Source: JAGOVB01 sp964481175 (lineage in GTDB: Bacteria; Patescibacteriota; Minisyncoccia; Phycocordibacterales; PALSA-1337). Taken from it: 32,714 nucleotides of DNA. A program made the translations under genes and the position numbers. Under the pieces are notes generated by a model. That model saw nothing but the letters and a program-made list of their open reading frames with translations. It had not been told where the DNA came from and searched no databases. Of this stretch, positions 1-7,948 are shown one piece after another; within the stretch, counting starts at the first letter, position 1; the number at the start of each line of letters is the position of its first letter. The stretch covers positions 1 to 32,714 of the forward strand of contig CAYZSZ010000008.1 in assembly GCA_964481175.1 (NCBI GenBank), written 5' to 3'.

Positions 1-15
1 CCGGTGCTTTTGATA

Positions 16-43
16 TTGCCTTCTGCTTTTCAGATTTTATAAT
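16..43 (+). promoter_or_regulatory. Leaderless promoter of the response regulator
   Basis: TTGCCT at 16-21 and a perfect TATAAT at 38-43 are separated by 16 nt. The start codon lies 6 nt after the -10 box, so transcription would begin at about the A of the ATG. No Shine-Dalgarno site precedes the gene. The same -10/6-nt/ATG spacing recurs at eleven other genes here. Confidence 0.65.
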
Positions 44-49
44 TAAGTA

Positions 50-724
50 ATGAGAATTCTGATCATCGAAGATGATGTCGACATGCGTGATCTCATCAAA
101 CTATCTCTAGAGAGTGAGGGCTTTTTGGCTGAAGCGACTTCTGATGGTGAGCGTGGACTATACCTCGCAAAAGCATCCCCTTTTGACCTCATTATATTGG
201 ATCTTTCACTTCCCCGGAGAAATGGCATCAGCATATGCAAAGAGCTACGAGCGATCGGTGACCATGTTCCTATTTTAGTCATATCAGTGACTACAGAGAC
301 TCCTGCAAAGATTCTCATGCTTGATTCTGGCGCTGACGACTACGTAACCAAACCTTTTGAGTATGGAGAACTGCTCTCGCGGGTGCGCGCGCTTTTGCGC
401 AGACCAAAATCGATCGACGAGCCCATCATCGTAGTCGATGATCTCATACTGAATGCAGCCTCAGGCAAAGTTACTCGAGGCGAGCGAGTGGTATACCTCA
501 CCAAAAAGGAGCTGAATCTATTACAATATTTGATGAAACACAAAGGAAAGGTACTTTCACGTGGTTCGATCCTCGAGCATGTATGGAATGCAAACAACGA
601 TCCGTACTCAAATACAGTCGAAGCACATATTTTGAACCTGAGAAAAAAGATCGGTCGCGACGGCGAGCGAGAACTCATCCACAATGTCCCTGGCAGAGGC
701 TACAAGATCGATGTTCAAAAATAG
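50..724 (+). CDS. OmpR/PhoB-family response regulator
   Basis: A 224-residue two-domain regulator of normal length. The receiver domain (about residues 1-115) shows the acidic pair E7-D8/D9, the phospho-acceptor D51 in LIILDLSLPRRNG, the switch S78 and the conserved K100-P101 pair. The winged-helix DNA-binding domain (about 125-222) ends in the typical NTVEAHILNLRKKI and VPGRGYKI segments. It would be phosphorylated by a sensor histidine kinase and then bind promoter DNA. No kinase is visible in this window; it may lie to the left. The gene has its own leaderless promoter. Its stop codon directly abuts the stop of the convergent nuclease gene, with no room for a terminator. Family assignment is secure; the regulated pathway is unknown. 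Confidence 0.95.
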   Translation: MRILIIEDDVDMRDLIKLSLESEGFLAEATSDGERGLYLAKASPFDLIILDLSLPRRNGISICKELRAIGDHVPILVISVTTETPAKILMLDSGADDYVTKPFEYGELLSRVRALLRRPKSIDEPIIVVDDLILNAASGKVTRGERVVYLTKKELNLLQYLMKHKGKVLSRGSILEHVWNANNDPYSNTVEAHILNLRKKIGRDGERELIHNVPGRGYKIDVQK

Positions 725-1552
725 TTATCGAAATATGTATAGATCTTGATTGTACTCACCTACCCCCACATACTCAGCCTCACCACTCAAGATCGCTTCA
801 AATGGTCTACACGTCATGCAACCGCCTTTTGGACATTCGAATATCTTGCTATCACGGGCTTTTTTGACCTGTAGTGCCACTTCGTACACACGTTTGTAGG
901 CTTCTTCTAAGTTTGGAAGCTCTACTATCTTTGGAGTATCGTCGCGGTCGATATACCAATAGCTCGCCCCACTCACTTTTCTCTTTTGACAATTGTGAAC
1001 GAGGAGGTGATATATCGGCAGCTGCAGTGAGTCACCTTTTTCTTCGTTTTTCCCTGTTTTAAAATCGAGTATATGCACACTGTCATCCTCTGGTACATAC
1101 TGCATCCAGTCTACTTTTCCGCAAAGAATAATATTGTCTTTTTCAGAGAGATAGTACCATGGCAGATCTTCTTTCATGCGTAGTGCCTTTTGTGCTAATG
1201 GTTCAAAGTTTCCTAGGATTCTTTCGATCATTTTCTTTCCTCGTTCTTTTGCCTCAGACTCTTCGTCTGCAGTCAAAAAGCCACCCTTTTTACCACTTAC
1301 TTTCTGCCATTCTTTTTCATATATATCAAAAAGTGGTTGAGCACTGCGGTCTTCTGCTTTTACTTTTGCCAATGGCTCGATCACCGCATGCACCGCAATA
1401 CCCAGGGACATGGCTGGTGATGTGATGTTTACCTTGCGACCATTTTTGTTTTTATATACGTTATGCAAAAAATACGCACGAGGACATTTTATAAAATCCC
1501 CCATCGAAGAATGTGATACCCAGACCGCTGTAAATTTGTTACTGGACGACAA
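725..1552 (-). CDS. PD-(D/E)XK nuclease, Cas4/AddB/RecB-like, probable Fe-S cluster
   Basis: A 275-residue protein of the PD-(D/E)XK superfamily. Visible motifs are the N-terminal SHSSMGDFIKCPRAYF, H55, D148 in GKVDWM, D163 and K165 in ILDFKTGK, and Q177/Y181 in QLPIY. These match the catalytic core of RecB/Cas4-type nucleases. One cysteine (C23) lies before the core and three (C240, C245, C248) after it, the arrangement that holds a 4Fe-4S cluster in AddB and Cas4. The start is TTG and overlaps the end of the cyclophilin gene by 14 nt. The next ATG would remove the conserved SxS motif, so TTG is preferred. There is no helicase or CRISPR array nearby, so a role in DNA repair or recombination is likelier than CRISPR adaptation. 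That role is inference. Confidence 0.85.
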   Translation of the reverse strand: MSSSNKFTAVWVSHSSMGDFIKCPRAYFLHNVYKNKNGRKVNITSPAMSLGIAVHAVIEPLAKVKAEDRSAQPLFDIYEKEWQKVSGKKGGFLTADEESEAKERGKKMIERILGNFEPLAQKALRMKEDLPWYYLSEKDNIILCGKVDWMQYVPEDDSVHILDFKTGKNEEKGDSLQLPIYHLLVHNCQKRKVSGASYWYIDRDDTPKIVELPNLEEAYKRVYEVALQVKKARDSKIFECPKGGCMTCRPFEAILSGEAEYVGVGEYNQDLYIFR

Positions 1553-2126
1553 CCTTTTGCATGATTATATCTTGTAATGGCTTGTCATTTACATCTGTAG
1601 GAGAGTTAGCAATCATGTCGACGATATCGAGTCCTTTTGTGACACGTCCAAATATAGTGTAGTTATGAGGCAATGGATAGTCAGCATGCATGATAAAGAA
1701 CTGGCTACCGTTTGTGTTTGGCCCTGCATTTGCCATAGCGACTGTACCGCGGACATATCCTGCTTTGTATGAATCAGTTGCTGGATTGAGCTCGTCAGCG
1801 AACGTATACCCTGGACCTCCACGACCAGTACCCGTAGGATCTCCGCCCTGGATCATAAAACCTTTGATAACTCGGTGAAATATCACACCATCATAAAAGT
1901 TTTTCTTTGCGAGCGTAACAAAATTTTCAACTGTCTTTGGTGCGTCTGTTGGAAAAAGCTCGATTTCGATCACTCCTTTATTTGTTTGAATGGTTACTTT
2001 TGGCATAGTGTTTGTTGGTGTTGTGTTAATAGTGACTGGAACTGGTGTGTTTTCCTGCTTTTTGGGAGTATACGACACACCAATAATTACTAAAATAATA
2101 ATGACTGCTGCAACTATATATTTCAT
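1539..2126 (-). CDS. Membrane-anchored cyclophilin-type peptidyl-prolyl isomerase
   Basis: 195 residues: an N-terminal hydrophobic anchor (about 4-18), a Pro/Thr linker to about residue 42, then a complete cyclophilin domain. Diagnostic segments are VIFHRVIKGFMIQGGD (catalytic R85, with F90, M91 and Q93) and GSQFFI (140-145). It would catalyse cis-trans isomerisation of prolyl bonds on the outer face of the membrane, assisting folding of exported proteins. That fits the many secreted proteins in this window. The ATG directly follows the stop of the DHH gene, and a TATACT box sits 6 nt before it inside the DHH 3' end. The gene can therefore be read both with the DHH gene and from its own promoter. 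Confidence 0.93.
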   Translation of the reverse strand: MKYIVAAVIIILVIIGVSYTPKKQENTPVPVTINTTPTNTMPKVTIQTNKGVIEIELFPTDAPKTVENFVTLAKKNFYDGVIFHRVIKGFMIQGGDPTGTGRGGPGYTFADELNPATDSYKAGYVRGTVAMANAGPNTNGSQFFIMHADYPLPHNYTIFGRVTKGLDIVDMIANSPTDVNDKPLQDIIMQKVVVQ

Positions 2127-3104
2127 TTATTTAGTATACTGATTTATAAGAGAAAGTACACGATTTTTTGCATCTGATAGACTGCCTCGGAATAGTGCCC
2201 CAGCTGCTGCTCGGTGACCTCCGCCTCCAAGCTCTTTTGCAATCTTTGAGACATCGTATATATCTGGATTGTTTGTTCTAAAGCTGCATTTTACTTTGCC
2301 CACCTCGTCCTCGACGAGACAAACTGCCGCGTCAAATCCAGCGACACTCCTCAAAATGCTTGAGATAAGGGATGCAGAGACTGCTTTTATATCGATATTC
2401 TCTTTTTGAATTTCTTCGAGAGAAATAGCGCAGACTGCGAATGTCTTTATTGTCTCCACTTTTCGATATGCCAAGCTTTCAAAACGGAGCGTGTCGAAAG
2501 ATTTTGTATATATTTTTTGTAAATCAGTAGTAAACTCTGGAGCTAGCTTGCGTAGTTCAGCTGCTGCAAGCAAAGACTCTTCAGTGACGTTTGCATGAGT
2601 AAAGTTTCCCGTATCAGTGTATATACCGAGCAAAAGGTTGCGAGCGATCACATTGGTAAAAGGTATACCCCACTTTTTAAATAATCTAAACAGAATAAGC
2701 GCTGTCGCAGGTACCGTCGAATCGATAAGGTCGAGCTTTGCAAATCCATCGTTTGTCACATGATGATCGATGATGATCGTCGTCAAATGTGGCGCAAACT
2801 CGAATGGAGCGATACTTGTGATCCGGTCTTTTGCACCTGTATCGAGGATGATAAATAGATCGAACTCTTTTTGATCTATTTCCAAAAAGTTCTTTTGTAC
2901 TATTTTATCTGCACCTGGCATGTGAGCCATGTTTGGATCGATATCACTATCTCCTTTTATAACAGTCACCTTTTTACCAAGACCGGTGAGTGCGTGGTAC
3001 ATAGCGAGCGCACTTCCCTGACTATCTGGATCGGGACTTGGATGCAAATGCAAAAGTATTGAATTTGCTTTCTTTATTTCATCAAAAATTTGATCTTCTA
3101 TCAT
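2127..3104 (-). CDS. DHH/DHHA1 phosphoesterase, NrnA-like (oligoribonuclease/pAp phosphatase type)
   Basis: 325 residues, the usual length for NrnA-like proteins. Metal-binding motifs are in order: H21-x-x-x-D25-x-D27 in HPSPDPDSQGS, D88 in ILDTGA, the DHH signature at 113-115, and D164 in YTDTGNF. The C-terminal DHHA1 substrate-binding domain has GGGGHRAAAG at about 293-302. Members of this family degrade short oligoribonucleotides, cyclic-dinucleotide products or pAp, with Mn ions. The exact substrate cannot be told from sequence. It stands 17 nt downstream of the RNA helicase gene and abuts the cyclophilin gene. A -35/-10 pair lies 6 nt before its ATG. An RNA helicase beside a nano-RNase suggests a shared link to RNA turnover, which is inference. 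Confidence 0.9.
   Translation of the reverse strand: MIEDQIFDEIKKANSILLHLHPSPDPDSQGSALAMYHALTGLGKKVTVIKGDSDIDPNMAHMPGADKIVQKNFLEIDQKEFDLFIILDTGAKDRITSIAPFEFAPHLTTIIIDHHVTNDGFAKLDLIDSTVPATALILFRLFKKWGIPFTNVIARNLLLGIYTDTGNFTHANVTEESLLAAAELRKLAPEFTTDLQKIYTKSFDTLRFESLAYRKVETIKTFAVCAISLEEIQKENIDIKAVSASLISSILRSVAGFDAAVCLVEDEVGKVKCSFRTNNPDIYDVSKIAKELGGGGHRAAAGALFRGSLSDAKNRVLSLINQYTK
2133..2138 (-). promoter_or_regulatory. -10 box of the cyclophilin gene (leaderless)
   Basis: TATACT on the minus strand, followed by exactly 6 nt (AAATAA) and the ATG at 2126. It lies inside the last codons of the DHH gene. No good -35 hexamer is visible 16-17 nt upstream. Confidence 0.5.
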
Positions 3105-3110
3105 GAGAAC

Positions 3111-3139
3111 ATGATACCAGACTATTCGATAAATGTAAG
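3111..3139 (-). promoter_or_regulatory. Leaderless promoter of the DHH phosphoesterase gene
   Basis: On the minus strand, CTTACA (3139-3134), a 17-nt spacer, TATCAT (3116-3111), 6 nt, then the ATG at 3104. The -35 box lies within the last codons of the upstream helicase gene. Confidence 0.6.
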
Positions 3140-4276
3140 CGCTCGTCCAGTTTTTCCACCTCGTCCAGTTCGTCCGATTCGGTGTACGTAATCTTCGTAG
3201 GTTGCAGGAAGCTCATAGTTGATCACATGACTCACACCAGCGATATCGAGCCCTCGTGCAGCAACGTCAGTTGCGACTAGGATCTTTGCATGGCTTTCTT
3301 TGAAAAGCTTGAGAGCTTTTTGTCGTTGTCCGTGATTTTTATTTCCGTGGATAGACTCTGCTGAGAATCCTTTTTGTTTCAAAAGCGTAGTGAGCTTTTC
3401 TACTCCATGTTTTGTCCGTCCGAAAATGAGTACTTTATCAAATCCAGTTTGTCGCAAAAGGTCGGTCAATGTGTCGATCTTTGTTTTTCCACCACCAACA
3501 CGCACAACGTCCTGGTCTACACTCTTTGAGGTGTCTCCTGTCTTTACTGAAATAGAAGTTGGGTTTTTGAGGAATTCTCCAACAAGATTTTTGATCTCTG
3601 GTGACATAGTCGCTGAGAAGAAAAGAGTTTGGTGTACTGGAGGTAGCTTTGAAACCATAAAACGGATATCAGCGATAAATCCCATGTCGAGCATGCGATC
3701 TGCCTCGTCGAGCACTACAGTAGAGTATCGGTCGAGGTGGATATATTTTTGCTCCATCAAATCTTTGAGTCGTCCTGGTGTACCGATGAGGACATGATGT
3801 AATCGTCGTAATTCAGAGATCTGTCGATATATAGGAGCCCCTCCAACGCAGCACACTGAAAATAGTGAGAGCTTTGGAACAAATGCTCGGAACTCTTGGT
3901 CGATCTGGATCGCAAGCTCTCGAGTAGGCACGACAATAAGTACCTTCTGATTTGGGTTCTTTAAAATCTTATCGATGAGGGGTATGAGAAAAGCGGCTGT
4001 CTTTCCTGTACCTGTGTTTGCAATACCCACAACGTCTTCTCCTTTCAATACATGAGGAATAGCCCGATCTTGAATAGGGGTCGGATTGATATATCCTTTT
4101 GTGATGATATTTGCCTTGAGTCGTTCGTCGATTTGAAAATCAGTGAACTTGTGCTCTGGAGTAAATACGGCTACTTCTTCGGTGATGACTGCTTTATTGA
4201 TGAATCGTGAGACGTCTATACGGTGGCCAAAAGACCGGCGTTGTGGAGGTCGACGAGAATATGTTTTTTTATACAT
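3122..4276 (-). CDS. DEAD-box ATP-dependent RNA helicase
   Basis: 384 residues with a full motif set: Q motif region (about 44-70, GYINPTPIQ), motif I ANTGTGKT (86-93), Ia PTRELA, Ib TPGR, II DEAD (190-193), III SAT (221-223), V ARGLDI and VI HRIGRTGR (365-372). It uses ATP to unwind or remodel short RNA duplexes, for example in ribosome assembly or mRNA decay. A basic N-terminal tail of about 25 residues (KKTYSRRPPQRR) could bind RNA. The protein ends only 12 residues after motif VI, so it lacks the C-terminal extensions of CsdA or DbpA and is a minimal core. A strong leaderless promoter precedes it. Confidence 0.95.
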   Translation of the reverse strand: MYKKTYSRRPPQRRSFGHRIDVSRFINKAVITEEVAVFTPEHKFTDFQIDERLKANIITKGYINPTPIQDRAIPHVLKGEDVVGIANTGTGKTAAFLIPLIDKILKNPNQKVLIVVPTRELAIQIDQEFRAFVPKLSLFSVCCVGGAPIYRQISELRRLHHVLIGTPGRLKDLMEQKYIHLDRYSTVVLDEADRMLDMGFIADIRFMVSKLPPVHQTLFFSATMSPEIKNLVGEFLKNPTSISVKTGDTSKSVDQDVVRVGGGKTKIDTLTDLLRQTGFDKVLIFGRTKHGVEKLTTLLKQKGFSAESIHGNKNHGQRQKALKLFKESHAKILVATDVAARGLDIAGVSHVINYELPATYEDYVHRIGRTGRGGKTGRALTFIE

Positions 4277-4282
4277 CGGTTG

Positions 4283-4311
4283 ATAATACAGTATAAATCA
4301 ATATAAGTCAA
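4283..4311 (-). promoter_or_regulatory. Leaderless promoter of the DEAD-box helicase gene
   Basis: The clearest promoter in the window: TTGACT (4311-4306), an exact 17-nt spacer, TATTAT (4288-4283), 6 nt (CAACCG), then the ATG at 4276. There is no Shine-Dalgarno site. Transcription should start at or next to the initiation codon. Confidence 0.75.
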
Positions 4312-5203
4312 ATTCTTTCGTGGTCGGCTCATCGTCTGACAAAGTAACCACGATCGTATGCTTCCCTTTTTTGTCTGTATACTTTTTACCTGCAGGATAC
4401 GGGACAAAAGTCACTACCGCTGTCTCTCCAGGATTTATGACTTTTGTATATGTAGTAGTTGCAGCTGGGCGCTCATCATACTCGATTGTAAACACAGTTG
4501 AACCGACAGTTGGCAGGTCGCTCGTATTGGTGAGTGAAATCAATATTTTTGTATTTGCATCATTGACCTTTGGTGGTAACGGAGTGACACGGATCTCGGC
4601 GACACGCACTCGAGGTGGCAATCCTACTGGAGTAGAACTTGCGGTGTAGCGAGCCTCGGTCTTTTGTTCGTCCCACTTCCAATTTCCTTGAACTTTAGAA
4701 TAGTAAAAGTCTTTTGGACTCGTACTGCCGAATTCGTTTTTGATGAGACCTGACACGATCATATCGACTCCACTGTGGATAGCACGAATATAGACAACAT
4801 CTTTGAAATCTTTCTCAAACTGGGCACGTACTGAAGTAATATCATCTGGAACTACAGGCACAGTTGTCTCTACTACCTCTTGCGGTGCTGGTTCAGTAAA
4901 ATCAGGAAATGTAATGGGTACGAGTTTTTGCTCTGGGATCAGCGGGACCTTTTTACCCATGAGCGTGAGTGTGATGTAGGTTCCACCGAGAATCAAAATA
5001 ATCCCAAGTAGAATAAGAAAGAATTTTTTAAATGCCTTTCCACGAGCAGTTCTCTTTTTTTCTTGCTGTTCAATATACGCAAGCGCTGCATCTATATCTA
5101 CATCAGTCCACTCTCCTGTCATCAAATCACTCCGTATCTTTTCAATACGAGCACCGATCCTCTTTTGTGAGACGATAAAATCAATGAGTGACTTATCAGG
5201 CAT
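4298..5203 (-). CDS. Single-pass membrane protein with extracytoplasmic beta-sandwich, unknown function
   Basis: 301 residues. Residues 1-55 are charged and probably helical (cytoplasmic), 60-82 form one transmembrane segment, and about 85-120 are a Pro/Val-rich spacer. The region 125-195 may be a small domain. The C-terminal ~95 residues have the alternating hydrophobic pattern and TNTSDLPTVGSTVFTIEYDE segment of a CARDB/Ig-like fold. I do not recognise a named family. The start lies 2 nt after the stop of the peptidoglycan-binding protein gene and has no promoter box or Shine-Dalgarno site, so the two are very likely co-expressed. An envelope role is inferred from topology and this pairing. 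Confidence 0.8.
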   Translation of the reverse strand: MPDKSLIDFIVSQKRIGARIEKIRSDLMTGEWTDVDIDAALAYIEQQEKKRTARGKAFKKFFLILLGIILILGGTYITLTLMGKKVPLIPEQKLVPITFPDFTEPAPQEVVETTVPVVPDDITSVRAQFEKDFKDVVYIRAIHSGVDMIVSGLIKNEFGSTSPKDFYYSKVQGNWKWDEQKTEARYTASSTPVGLPPRVRVAEIRVTPLPPKVNDANTKILISLTNTSDLPTVGSTVFTIEYDERPAATTTYTKVINPGETAVVTFVPYPAGKKYTDKKGKHTIVVTLSDDEPTTKEFDLY

Positions 5204-5205
5204 AA

Positions 5206-6405
5206 TTAGAGCTCGTCTTGAGCGTCTTTTGCATAGTTTTCTGCATCATTTGCATAATCTTCTGCATCGGCGTATTTCTTGTCACTGTATGAGTTTTCAG
5301 CTGCGTCTAGCTTCTTTTGAGCTTTCTTCAAAAGCGCATTCGCACTATCTACATTGTCTCCTTTTCTGTCTGCTGCCTTGATATCACTTTCTGCTTCATC
5401 GATAGCGTCTTTTGCATCATTGATTGCATTCTTTGCATCTGTCTTATTTCCCGAACTCTTCTCACCGATCGCATCGATCGCATCGTCAGCTAGATTTTCT
5501 GCGTCGTCTGCAAAGTTTGCAGCGTCATCGTACTTTTCAGCATCGTACGCCGTGTCTGCTTTGTCGAGTTTTTTATTTGCATCATCGAGTAGTCCCTGTG
5601 CACTATCAACCTCCTCGTCATTTCGCTTTGCAGTCTTTATCTTTTCTTTTGCTGAATCGATCAAATCCTTTGCATCGCTGATTGCCTTTTTTGCTTTTGC
5701 CTTGCCGGTCACACCACCTGCATCCTCAAATGCATCATCTGCATTGTTTGCAGCGCTATTTGCATGGCTATATGCTTTTGAAAAGTCATTTTTGAAGAAT
5801 GCCAATATTGAGTCGAACAAATCGTCTTTTGAATCGTCAAAATTGTTTTCTGCTTTGTCTGTATTTTTCCCATCACGCTTTGCATTGTCGATCTCGTCTT
5901 CTGCGTCTTTTAGTTTTTCAATCGCCTTTTTGATCATGTCTCGGGCTTCACTCTCTGAACCCGTCTTTGAAGATTCTGTACTTTTTGTGTCAGTGCTTGT
6001 CTTTGTTTTTAGAGCTTCAAGCTGTGCCATATGAGCAGCGAGCTGCTGCTTTAGGACATCGACATTTGAAGCTGCAGCTGGCGCAGAAGCTTCACCTTCT
6101 TCTATTTTCTTTCGAGATAGTGCACCAAAATATCCAGTCGATGGTGATAGGCCTTTTGATTTCTGCCATCGAGCGAGGGCATCTTTTGTTTTTTCTTTGA
6201 AAATATTTGTTTCGTTTCCAGGTGATCCGATACCTGACCCAGAAACAACAAATCCATTTTTATTTAAGAATTTTTGGAGACAGCGCACGTCCTCACCCTC
6301 GACTCCGATGTCGAGATCACGAGTAAAATTACATCCTGAAGCAGCACTCGCAGCAAAAGGCAGTGAAAGTAGCGCTGCAAGGGCGATTATTTTAAATGAT
6401 TTCAT
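5206..6405 (-). CDS. Secreted peptidoglycan-binding protein with three acidic coiled-coil repeats
   Basis: 399 residues. A signal peptide (about 1-22, ending AASAASG) is followed by a peptidoglycan-binding-like domain (about 28-101; GVEGEDVRCLQKFLNKNGF and the TGYFGALSRKKI end), a Ser/Thr linker, and three repeats of about 75 residues at 153-228, 237-312 and 323-397. Each repeat is Ala/Asp/Lys-rich with a helix-turn-helix look: a segment like AKNAINDAKDAIDEAESDIK, a loop with V/T-D, then a segment like YADAEDYANDAE. Repeats 2 and 3 are closest, and repeat 1 has an altered second half containing FFKNDF. It is probably anchored to the cell wall by its N-terminal domain with an extended helical stalk. 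The partner is unknown. It has its own -10 box and is followed by the membrane protein gene at 2 nt. Confidence 0.87.
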   Translation of the reverse strand: MKSFKIIALAALLSLPFAASAASGCNFTRDLDIGVEGEDVRCLQKFLNKNGFVVSGSGIGSPGNETNIFKEKTKDALARWQKSKGLSPSTGYFGALSRKKIEEGEASAPAAASNVDVLKQQLAAHMAQLEALKTKTSTDTKSTESSKTGSESEARDMIKKAIEKLKDAEDEIDNAKRDGKNTDKAENNFDDSKDDLFDSILAFFKNDFSKAYSHANSAANNADDAFEDAGGVTGKAKAKKAISDAKDLIDSAKEKIKTAKRNDEEVDSAQGLLDDANKKLDKADTAYDAEKYDDAANFADDAENLADDAIDAIGEKSSGNKTDAKNAINDAKDAIDEAESDIKAADRKGDNVDSANALLKKAQKKLDAAENSYSDKKYADAEDYANDAENYAKDAQDEL

Positions 6406-6411
6406 CCCTCT

Positions 6412-6417
6412 ATTATA
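6412..6417 (-). promoter_or_regulatory. -10 box of the peptidoglycan-binding protein gene, overlapping a stop codon
   Basis: A perfect TATAAT on the minus strand is followed by 6 nt (AGAGGG) and the ATG at 6405. The TAA stop of the upstream FAD oxidase gene (6415-6413) lies inside this hexamer. AGAGGG could also act as a weak Shine-Dalgarno site if the transcript begins further upstream. No -35 match is seen. Confidence 0.6.
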
Positions 6418-7858
6418 CTATATATTTTTTGATGTGTTCTTCGGTTCCCCCTATCTTTTTATGTGGATTAAATACTGATTGTGGATCGAAAATGCGCTTT
6501 ATTTCTTCAAAAACTCCATACAACACTGGGCCGTAGAACTCCTTTAAAAACGGTGTACGGATGATACCGTCGCTATGGTCTGAGCTCATATTTCCTCCGA
6601 GATTTTTGATGAGGGCGATAACGTCGTGAGTAAAGGCAATGATTTTGTCTACCACATCTTTTTTATTAAAATCAAAAATAGGGATAATGCGCAATGCACC
6701 ATCTGCAATATGTCCATGAAAAGCGTATTCAATATTGTGTTTTTGTATGCAGTGTACGAGACCTTCTACAAACGCATCGAAGCGCTCAGTTGGTACGATG
6801 ACGTCTTCTACACAAGGTACTGCACGCTTGCCAGGCTCATTGTTATCGCGGACAAGAGAGTATGATGAGCGACGGATTTTCCATGCAGCATCCACCACAA
6901 CTGGATCAGTCACCTTTTCTGCACCGATATCTACCTCCGTATCAAACTGTGCCAAGATAATACCCGTAGTTTCTTTTGAGAAATATTTTTCGATATGCAC
7001 CGCCATGTCTTTCATATGTAGTCGCGCACGCTCAAATGTATGAACATCAAATGTCTCGACACTCTCTGGATTGTGCTCGAGTACGTTCTTTAAAATATGT
7101 GGCAACTCTTTTATGGAATTGATCGGGATCAGATACAGAACAGTATTTTTTGGGATAGGCACTAGTTTCAAAACAGCTTTAGTGATGATACCGAGCGTCC
7201 CCTGTGTCCCTATAAAAAGCGGGGTTAGATCGATCTTGTCGCCATTCATAATCCGATCGAGTCGGTAGCCTGATGCTACTTTTTTTACATTGCCTTGTGC
7301 GTGGCGGAGACGTTCTGCATAGGTGGTGTGTAATTCAAAAAGTTTTTTTTCTTTTTCTGTCTCAACTTTTTTAGGTTTTGTTTGGATCACTTCTCCATTT
7401 GATAAAACAACTTCGAGAGAAAGGACATTGTCGATCGTCGCACCAAAACGCATGCTTTTTTCTCCTGACGCATTGTTTCCGAGCATCCCTCCGATACCTG
7501 CAATGAGATGTGATGATGGATACGGAGCAAACATCAAACCATACTTTTTTGCAGCTTCTTCTATATCTCGGAAATACGCACCAGTCTCGACGGTCGCCGT
7601 CTTTTTGACTGGATCGATCTCCACCTTGTTCATATACTTTGTCATATTCAAAATATATCCTTCGGTGAGTGACCCGCCAGTCATACAAGTTCCTCCAGCG
7701 CGGACAGATACAGATGAATTTTCTGAACTTACTTTTTTTACGATTTCAACAACTTCACCTACGTTTTTAGGAAAAAAGATTCCCTTTGGGGTCACCTTAA
7801 AAATACTAGCGTCGGTCGAGTGCTCCAAAATCACTTTTTCATCTTGAGTGTATTCCAT
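6413..7858 (-). CDS. FAD-binding oxidase, GlcD/D-lactate dehydrogenase type
   Basis: 481 residues with an N-terminal PCMH-type FAD-binding domain (about 20-235) and a C-terminal FAD-oxidase C domain. Visible motifs are SVRAGGTCMTGGSL (51-64), GIGGMLGNNASGEKSMRFGA (121-140), GTQGTLGIIT (217-226), and near the C-terminus GHIADGALRIIP and RIFDPQSVFNPHKKIG. The family oxidises 2-hydroxy acids such as glycolate or D-lactate using FAD. The substrate here is not determinable. There is no fused Fe-S domain and no neighbouring GlcF/LldE partner, so the electron acceptor is unclear. It is the first gene of the leftward block, with a TAAAAT box 6 nt before its ATG. The ParB gene terminator lies just upstream, isolating the two. 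Confidence 0.92.
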   Translation of the reverse strand: MEYTQDEKVILEHSTDASIFKVTPKGIFFPKNVGEVVEIVKKVSSENSSVSVRAGGTCMTGGSLTEGYILNMTKYMNKVEIDPVKKTATVETGAYFRDIEEAAKKYGLMFAPYPSSHLIAGIGGMLGNNASGEKSMRFGATIDNVLSLEVVLSNGEVIQTKPKKVETEKEKKLFELHTTYAERLRHAQGNVKKVASGYRLDRIMNGDKIDLTPLFIGTQGTLGIITKAVLKLVPIPKNTVLYLIPINSIKELPHILKNVLEHNPESVETFDVHTFERARLHMKDMAVHIEKYFSKETTGIILAQFDTEVDIGAEKVTDPVVVDAAWKIRRSSYSLVRDNNEPGKRAVPCVEDVIVPTERFDAFVEGLVHCIQKHNIEYAFHGHIADGALRIIPIFDFNKKDVVDKIIAFTHDVIALIKNLGGNMSSDHSDGIIRTPFLKEFYGPVLYGVFEEIKRIFDPQSVFNPHKKIGGTEEHIKKYIV

Positions 7859-7864
7859 TTATTT

Positions 7865-7870
7865 ATTTTA
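7865..7870 (-). promoter_or_regulatory. -10 box of the FAD oxidase gene (leaderless)
   Basis: TAAAAT, 6 nt (AAATAA), then the ATG at 7858. A poor -35 candidate, TTATAT (7893-7888), lies 17 nt upstream. The same TAAAAT/6-nt arrangement precedes pyrG. Confidence 0.5.
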
Positions 7871-7887
7871 CCACCTTTTTCTGCAAA

Positions 7888-7945
7888 ATATAAAAAGAGA
7901 AAGCGGGTCACGCGACCCGCCTCTTGTGGACACGTAAAGTGTGTC
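7888..7945 (-). terminator. Terminator of the ParB-like gene
   Basis: Just past the ParB stop are two inverted repeats: GACAC/GTGTC (7929-7933 with 7941-7945) and a strong 7-bp GC stem GCGGGTC/GACCCGC (7903-7909 with 7914-7920) with a 4-nt loop. On the minus strand the second stem runs into TTTCTCTTTTTATA, a typical intrinsic terminator tail. The T-rich tail overlaps the promoter region of the FAD oxidase. Confidence 0.8.
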
Positions 7946-7948
7946 AAC

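Noticed and set aside
3..50. An open frame ending TAA at 48-50 and overlapping the response regulator ATG, possibly the end of an upstream gene
   Set aside because: Only 15 codons are visible, without a recognisable motif, and the same bases form the -10 box of the regulator. Not enough to call.
5354..6034. Long open frame (226 codons) on the + strand opposite the coiled-coil repeats
   Set aside because: A Ser/Ala/Phe-rich mirror of the Ala/Asp/Lys repeats, with no start signal and no family pattern.
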